Shown here one piece after another: positions 6,370 to 10,203 of a stretch of DNA of 10,203 nucleotides. Positions within the stretch are counted from its first letter, which is position 1. Each line of letters starts with the position of its first letter. Source of the DNA: Acidobacteriota bacterium (GTDB lineage: Bacteria > Acidobacteriota > Terriglobia > Versatilivoradales > Versatilivoraceae); contig JAPOZE010000582.1 in assembly GCA_026706225.1 (NCBI GenBank), positions 1 through 10,203 of the forward strand, in the 5' to 3' direction. A model generated the notes under the pieces. That model saw nothing but the letters and a program-made list of their open reading frames with translations, ran no database searches and was not told the origin of the DNA. The position numbers and the translations under genes are program-made.

Positions 6370-7488
6370 ATGCGGGCGAGCTCCCCTATCTCGGCACCGG
6401 TCCTGCTGGCGGCCTGGATGCTTGCCTTCCCGGGATCGGCCCAACTCCATTCCTCCGACCTGCGGAACCCTTCCGAGGTCATTCCCGGGGGTGAGACCCT
6501 GGTCTACGAGGTCCGCTGGGACCCTCCGGCCTGGCTGTTCTTCATCCCCACCATCAGCGCCGGCGAGTTGACTCTCAAATTCGAGAAGGGAGTCGACGAA
6601 CGGAGCAGGCCGGTTTTCAGGATCACCGCCGATGCGGTCTCCGCCGGAGTGCTGCCCAGGCTGACGGGCATCACCGTCAAGGACCACTTCGAGTCGCTGG
6701 TGGCGGCCGAGGGATTCTGCTCCAATCGGTTCACCAAGATCACACGGGAGGGCAGGCGGCACCGGGACGTGGTGCTCACCTTCGACCAGGAGTCCCATCG
6801 GGGCCGCTACCTGGCCTACGACGCTGCCCAGAAGCCTCCCAGGGAATTGAAGAACGAGGTGCTGGAGGACCTTCCCCCCTGCGTCCAGGACTTCCTGTCG
6901 GCCATCTACCGCACTCGATTGCGCGGACTCCGGGTGGGAGAAAACTACCCCCTGCACGTGAGCGACAACGGGGTAGTCAAGGAAGTCGATATCCGGGCGG
7001 TGAGGCGCGAGCAGGTCGAGGCTATTGCGGGAACCTGGTCCGCCATCCGAATCGACACCGTTTCGGTGGGAGGGCTCTTCAAGGGGGGAGGCAGCTTCGT
7101 GCTCTGGTTCAGCGACGACGGAGCCAGTGTCCCCGTCAAATACGAAGCCGAGGTCAAGTTCGGAAAGCTCTTCGGCACCATCAAGCACATGCAGGGCGCC
7201 GCGGCCAGGCGGGTCGACTCGCCCCCTGCGACAACGGAGCCGTCAACAGGCAAGCTACACCAGTTCCTCGATGGGGGTTCCGGTTTCGTCGTTGATGGAG
7301 TTGGCAATCTTGAGTGGACGGCCGATCGGATGCATGTACTCTTTCGTCCAATCGATGCCGAACGCCTTGTAGATCGTCGCCAGCAGGTCTCCCACGGTCA
7401 CCATCCGATCGGCCACATAGGCCCCGCGCTCGTCGCTGGCGCCGATCACCTGGCCGCCCCGGATTCCGCCGCCGCCCAACACCACTGA
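6370..7488 (+). CDS. Secreted DUF3108 domain protein with C-terminal read-through tail
   Basis: This 372-residue frame opens with a Sec signal peptide (hydrophobic core APVLLAAWMLAF, likely cleavage after GSA at 22-24). A DUF3108 domain follows (about 40-275). The family opening is GETLVYEVRW (41-50), then an insert PPAWLFFIPT, AGELTLKFE (64-72), and a closing run of beta segments (GSFVLWFSDD, VKYEAEVKFGKLFGT). DUF3108 proteins are periplasmic or outer-membrane-associated and of unknown function. An in-frame TGA at 6364-6366 fixes 6370 as the first possible ATG; the GGTGAG before it is unusually close (2 nt). The domain ends near residue 275, but the next stop is at 7488. Residues 296-372 are antisense to the DUF1501 gene and look unlike protein (His-, Arg- and Ala-rich). 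The true functional end may be near 7200, or a stop may have been lost by mutation or sequencing error. Confidence 0.8.
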   Translation: MRASSPISAPVLLAAWMLAFPGSAQLHSSDLRNPSEVIPGGETLVYEVRWDPPAWLFFIPTISAGELTLKFEKGVDERSRPVFRITADAVSAGVLPRLTGITVKDHFESLVAAEGFCSNRFTKITREGRRHRDVVLTFDQESHRGRYLAYDAAQKPPRELKNEVLEDLPPCVQDFLSAIYRTRLRGLRVGENYPLHVSDNGVVKEVDIRAVRREQVEAIAGTWSAIRIDTVSVGGLFKGGGSFVLWFSDDGASVPVKYEAEVKFGKLFGTIKHMQGAAARRVDSPPATTEPSTGKLHQFLDGGSGFVVDGVGNLEWTADRMHVLFRPIDAERLVDRRQQVSHGHHPIGHIGPALVAGADHLAAPDSAAAQHH

Positions 7489-8598
7489 AAAGCAATGGCA
7501 CCAGTGATCCCGGCCGCCGCCGACATTGAGGTCATGGGTCCGGCCGAATTCCCCCGTCACCACCACCACGGTTGACTCCAGCAGGCCCCTCTGCTCCAGG
7601 TCCTCCAGCAGCGCCGACAGCGTCCGGTCCACCACCGGCACCAGGTAGTCGCGGTGTTGGTAATCGTTGCCGAAGTGGGTGTCCCAGTCGCGGCCGGTCT
7701 CGGGCCGGTTCAGGTCCAGAGCCGTCACGAAGCGGCTGCCCGCCTCCACCATGCGCCGCGCGATCAGCACGCTTTGGCCGAAGGTGTTGCGGCCGTAGGC
7801 GTCCCGGGTCGCCTCCGACTCCTTGGAGAGATCGAAGGCCTCGCGGACCGCCGGAGACAGGATCATGTTCCAGGCCTGGGCCCGGAAGGCATCCATGCTG
7901 GCATGCTCGGCGCTTTCCACCTTCCGGCGGTAGAGCTGGTCCACCACCCCCAGGAAGGTGCGCCGCGACTCCATGCGCTCCACCGTGAGCCAGTCCGGCA
8001 AGCTCAGGTCGGGAACCTCGAATCCCTGGTCGTTGGGATCGGGGATCTCCAGCGGTTCATACCGGGCTCCCAGAAAGTGGGCCTTGTAATAGTTCCGGTA
8101 CCCGGGATGGATCTTGGGGACGATGATATTGGCCGGCACGTCCTTGCGCGGCCCCATCTCCTTGGTGATGATGGAGCTGAAGGCGGGAAATTTCATGGAG
8201 GGATTGGGCCGGTGCCCGGTCATGACATAGTGGTGTCCCAGGCCATGGTTGTTCTCCTCGGTGTGCATGGAGCGAATGACCGCCAGCTTGTCCATGTGCT
8301 TGGCGGAACGGGGTAGAAGTTCAGAGACCTGAATTCCCGGCACGTTGGTCGACATGGGCTTGAAGGAGCTGTTGGCCTTGGGGTCCCACATGTCGATGTG
8401 GCTGGGACCCCCGTTGAGCCAGAGCAGAATACAGGCTTGAGCCTTGCCGGGCAGAGCCGCGCCGCTCGGGGTTACCGGCGGAGCTGCCTGCAGGTAACGG
8501 CTCAGGTTCATTCCCATGAAGCTCAGGGCGCCCACCCGCAGCATGGAACGGCGGCTGAGATCGGCTCCGTCGACAATCCAACGACTTGGCTTTTTCAT
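7255..8598 (-). CDS. Tat-exported DUF1501 family protein
   Basis: The 447-residue protein begins with a twin-arginine signal (LSRRSMLRVGALSFMG, 14-29), implying export of a folded, probably metal-bearing protein. DUF1501 landmarks follow: ILLWLNGGPSHIDMWDPK (57-74), TEENNHGLGHHYVMTG (113-128), HFGNDYQHRDYLVPVVD (308-324), VVVVTGEFGRT (344-354) and GGRDHW (360-365). The family is placed with alkaline-phosphatase/sulfatase-like folds. The invariant Asp and His residues in these motifs would suit metal binding, but no substrate is known. The C-terminus, GTPIEELV, is a normal family ending, so this gene owns the overlapped DNA at 7255-7488. The ATG at 8598 has GGGAG 4 nt upstream, directly after the TGA of the DUF1553 gene 9 bp away, indicating translational coupling. 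Confidence 0.93.
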   Translation of the reverse strand: MKKPSRWIVDGADLSRRSMLRVGALSFMGMNLSRYLQAAPPVTPSGAALPGKAQACILLWLNGGPSHIDMWDPKANSSFKPMSTNVPGIQVSELLPRSAKHMDKLAVIRSMHTEENNHGLGHHYVMTGHRPNPSMKFPAFSSIITKEMGPRKDVPANIIVPKIHPGYRNYYKAHFLGARYEPLEIPDPNDQGFEVPDLSLPDWLTVERMESRRTFLGVVDQLYRRKVESAEHASMDAFRAQAWNMILSPAVREAFDLSKESEATRDAYGRNTFGQSVLIARRMVEAGSRFVTALDLNRPETGRDWDTHFGNDYQHRDYLVPVVDRTLSALLEDLEQRGLLESTVVVVTGEFGRTHDLNVGGGRDHWCHCFSVVLGGGGIRGGQVIGASDERGAYVADRMVTVGDLLATIYKAFGIDWTKEYMHPIGRPLKIANSINDETGTPIEELV

Positions 8599-8607
8599 GG
8601 AACTCCC

Positions 8608-10203
8608 TCAGTGGTTTTCCGCGAATTCGCGAGAGGTGATCAGAGCCCACAACAGATCTTCCAGGGCCTCCCCCCGTTGGGGGTGGGAGCCGACCAGCGC
8701 GGTCAGCCGGTCCGCCTCCTCGTCCGTGGGGAAGCGGGAGAGGGCGGCCAGGTAGAGTTCCTCGATCGCCTCCCGGTCCGAGGCTTGACGTTTGAGCAAC
8801 CCCTCCAGGCGGCCCCCCGGCCTGCCCAGCTTTCGGTTGTAGGTCGAGCCCACCAGTATGTGCAGCGCCTGGCTGAGGTTGGCCTTGTTGTCCCGTCCTC
8901 CCACCGCATCCCGCTGAGGCCGGCCGTAGATGTCCAGGAAGCGGGACCGGTAGCTGGCGGGAAACTTCAGATTGATGGCCCGTGTTCTCGGGGGCGCCGT
9001 TTCGTAGGCGTAGATTTCTCCGCCTGGAGGCACGAAATCCTCGGGAACACCGGTCGCGGCCGAGATGGCATCCAGCAGCACTTCGGCTTCCAGGGCCCGG
9101 GGCAGCGCGTGGGAGTAGTTGAGGCTGTCGTCTCGATTCTCCCGATGGGCCCGGCTGGAGAGCTGATAGGTCCTGGAGAGGACGATGCGCCGGATCAGGT
9201 GCTTCAGATCGTAGCCGTGGTCCCGGAAATCCCGGGCCAGCCGCTGCAGCAGGCGGGGATGGGTGGCCGGGTTCCCCAAGCGGAAATCGTCCACCGGTTC
9301 CACCAACCCTCTTCCGAAGAAATGCCCCCAGTAACGATTGACGGTGGCCCTGGCAAAGTCCGGATGGTCGGTCATCCAGCGAGCCAACTCCAGGCGCTGA
9401 TGGGTTCTGGAAGCAGGCGCCAGGACCGTCCCGTCCAGGAAGGCGGGCTCCACCCGGGTCTTGCGGCGGGGATGGGTGACCTGACTGAAAACCAGCGAGG
9501 TCTCTCCCATTTCCCCGTAGTCCTGTTCGTGCCCTGCCGGATCGTCAAAGACGACCTGGTTCGATCCGCTCCCGACGTTGGTAGCTCGACCGAAGAAGGC
9601 GGCCAGGCCCCAGAACTGGTTTTGGGTCCACAGGTCGTAGGGATGGTTGTGGCACTGGGCGCAATCCATGCGACGCCCGAAGAAGACCCTGAACTGCTCC
9701 GCCACCACCGTTTCCACGCTGGCGCCGGCCCGAATGAGGTGCTTGGAGGCCCCATCGGATCCCTGGGCGGCGATCCTCTCCTGGGCGACCAGGTCGTAAG
9801 GCTTGTTGGAGGCCAGGCTCTGACGTATCCACTCCCAGTAGTCATAGGCGGAAAGCCGGACCCGGAAGAGATCCGACCAGCGGAAGGTCCAATAGTCGAC
9901 ATATTCGGCGGAATCGAGCAGGACTTCCACCAGCTTCTCCCGCTTTTCGGGGTCCCGGCTGGCCAGGAACTCCCGAACCCGCTCGGGAGGCGGCAGTGAT
10001 CCCGTGACGTCCAGGCAGACCCGACGCAGAAACTCGGCATCGTCAGCCGGCGGAGAGGGAAGGATGTGGAAGCGCTCCAGCTTGTCAAAGACTTCCTCGT
10101 CGATAAGATTGTTCCGCGCCACCCGGGGGAAACGGTCCAGGGTCCGGCGGATCACGCCGAAGCGGGCATGGCCCACCTTGCCTGCCGCCCGAACCAGGAC
10201 CAC
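8608..10203 (-). CDS. DUF1549/DUF1553 domain protein with CxxCH motif, 5'-truncated by window edge
   Basis: The visible 531 residues comprise a short N-terminal tail (1-22, VLVRAAGKVGHARFGVIRR) that resembles the last strands of a bacterial Ig-like domain. A DUF1549 domain follows (about 33-240, LPSPPADDAEFLRRVCLDVTG at 48-68 and CAQCHNHPYDLW at 181-192), then a DUF1553 domain (about 265-525, RLELARWMT, NRYWGHFFGRGLVEPVDDF). Such proteins often also carry an N-terminal planctomycete cytochrome c domain; here it would lie outside the window. The single CxxCH (C181, C184, H185) is a family feature and could bind haem or metal. The GTG at the edge is not a credible start; the gene continues upstream. 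Exact function is unknown. It almost always occurs with a DUF1501 gene, as here, and the two probably act together outside the cytoplasm. Confidence 0.92.
   Translation of the reverse strand: MVLVRAAGKVGHARFGVIRRTLDRFPRVARNNLIDEEVFDKLERFHILPSPPADDAEFLRRVCLDVTGSLPPPERVREFLASRDPEKREKLVEVLLDSAEYVDYWTFRWSDLFRVRLSAYDYWEWIRQSLASNKPYDLVAQERIAAQGSDGASKHLIRAGASVETVVAEQFRVFFGRRMDCAQCHNHPYDLWTQNQFWGLAAFFGRATNVGSGSNQVVFDDPAGHEQDYGEMGETSLVFSQVTHPRRKTRVEPAFLDGTVLAPASRTHQRLELARWMTDHPDFARATVNRYWGHFFGRGLVEPVDDFRLGNPATHPRLLQRLARDFRDHGYDLKHLIRRIVLSRTYQLSSRAHRENRDDSLNYSHALPRALEAEVLLDAISAATGVPEDFVPPGGEIYAYETAPPRTRAINLKFPASYRSRFLDIYGRPQRDAVGGRDNKANLSQALHILVGSTYNRKLGRPGGRLEGLLKRQASDREAIEELYLAALSRFPTDEEADRLTALVGSHPQRGEALEDLLWALITSREFAENH

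Noticed and set aside
6256..7188. Minus-strand open frame (310 codons) opposite the DUF3108 gene
   Set aside because: Antisense to a recognised domain protein with a signal peptide; its first part reads through the intergenic repeat, and no domain is visible.
7208..7223. GGCGGGTCGACTCGCC self-complementary stretch near the convergent junction
   Set aside because: It lies inside the DUF3108 frame, has no U-tract on either strand, and is short; not enough for a bidirectional terminator.
9626..9664. CxxCH in the DUF1553 protein as proof of a c-type cytochrome
   Set aside because: The motif is a conserved part of DUF1549 itself and no cytochrome fold surrounds it in the visible part; haem binding remains only possible.
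8398..9999. Long plus-strand open frame (533 codons) opposite the DUF1501/DUF1553 pair
   Set aside because: It is antisense to two well-supported conserved genes, spans their junction, and its composition (Gly-, Pro-, Gln- and Arg-rich, no domains) is typical of a shadow frame in high-GC DNA.

Overview
The window is high-GC, gene-dense bacterial chromosome with eight protein-coding genes, two of them cut by the window edges. The best guess for the source is a member of the Acidobacteriota or a related soil or marine lineage. The clues are a DUF1549/DUF1553 + Tat-exported DUF1501 gene pair, which is abundant in Planctomycetota, Verrucomicrobiota and Acidobacteriota, together with IspG, a pyruvate-dehydrogenase-type E2, a DUF3108 protein and intergenic 'CACGAAG' micro-repeats. 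This assignment is inference. No rRNA, tRNA, CRISPR array, transposase or phage gene is visible.

Left block (1-4822, all minus strand, read from right to left): a small TPR protein (4822-4334), a tRNA-dihydrouridine synthase (4270-3146), a zinc-ribbon SAM methyltransferase (3114-2347), a Wzy_C/O-antigen-ligase membrane protein (2328-1093), then, after a 266-bp gap, the N-terminal two thirds of a dihydrolipoamide acyltransferase E2 (826-1, running off the window). The dus, methyltransferase and ligase genes lie 31 and 18 bp apart and are probably co-transcribed. The E2 gene probably has its own promoter in the 266-bp gap, where a 12-bp perfect palindrome lies next to a TACAAT box.

Middle: a 135-bp divergent spacer (4823-4957) separates the TPR gene from ispG (4958-6214, plus), which catalyses the penultimate step of the MEP isoprenoid pathway. 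Next comes a secreted DUF3108 protein (6370-7488, plus).

Right block (7255-10203, minus): a DUF1549/DUF1553 protein with one CxxCH motif (5' end outside the window) and, 9 bp downstream, a Tat-exported DUF1501 protein. They form a translationally coupled pair of unknown biochemical role. The DUF3108 reading frame has no stop where its domain ends and runs 234 bp into the 3' end of the convergent DUF1501 gene.

The most notable non-coding signal is a dispersed repeat with a 10-nt period, unit about CACGAAGRRN on the minus strand. It occurs in three intergenic spacers (1027-1078, 4273-4303, 6261-6326), each 15-46 nt after a stop codon. One copy abuts the dus start codon and appears to supply its Shine-Dalgarno sequence. 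I see no convincing undescribed multi-gene system; the genes are mostly housekeeping or known families, and the leads are the repeats, the convergent overlap and the DUF1501/DUF1553 pair.
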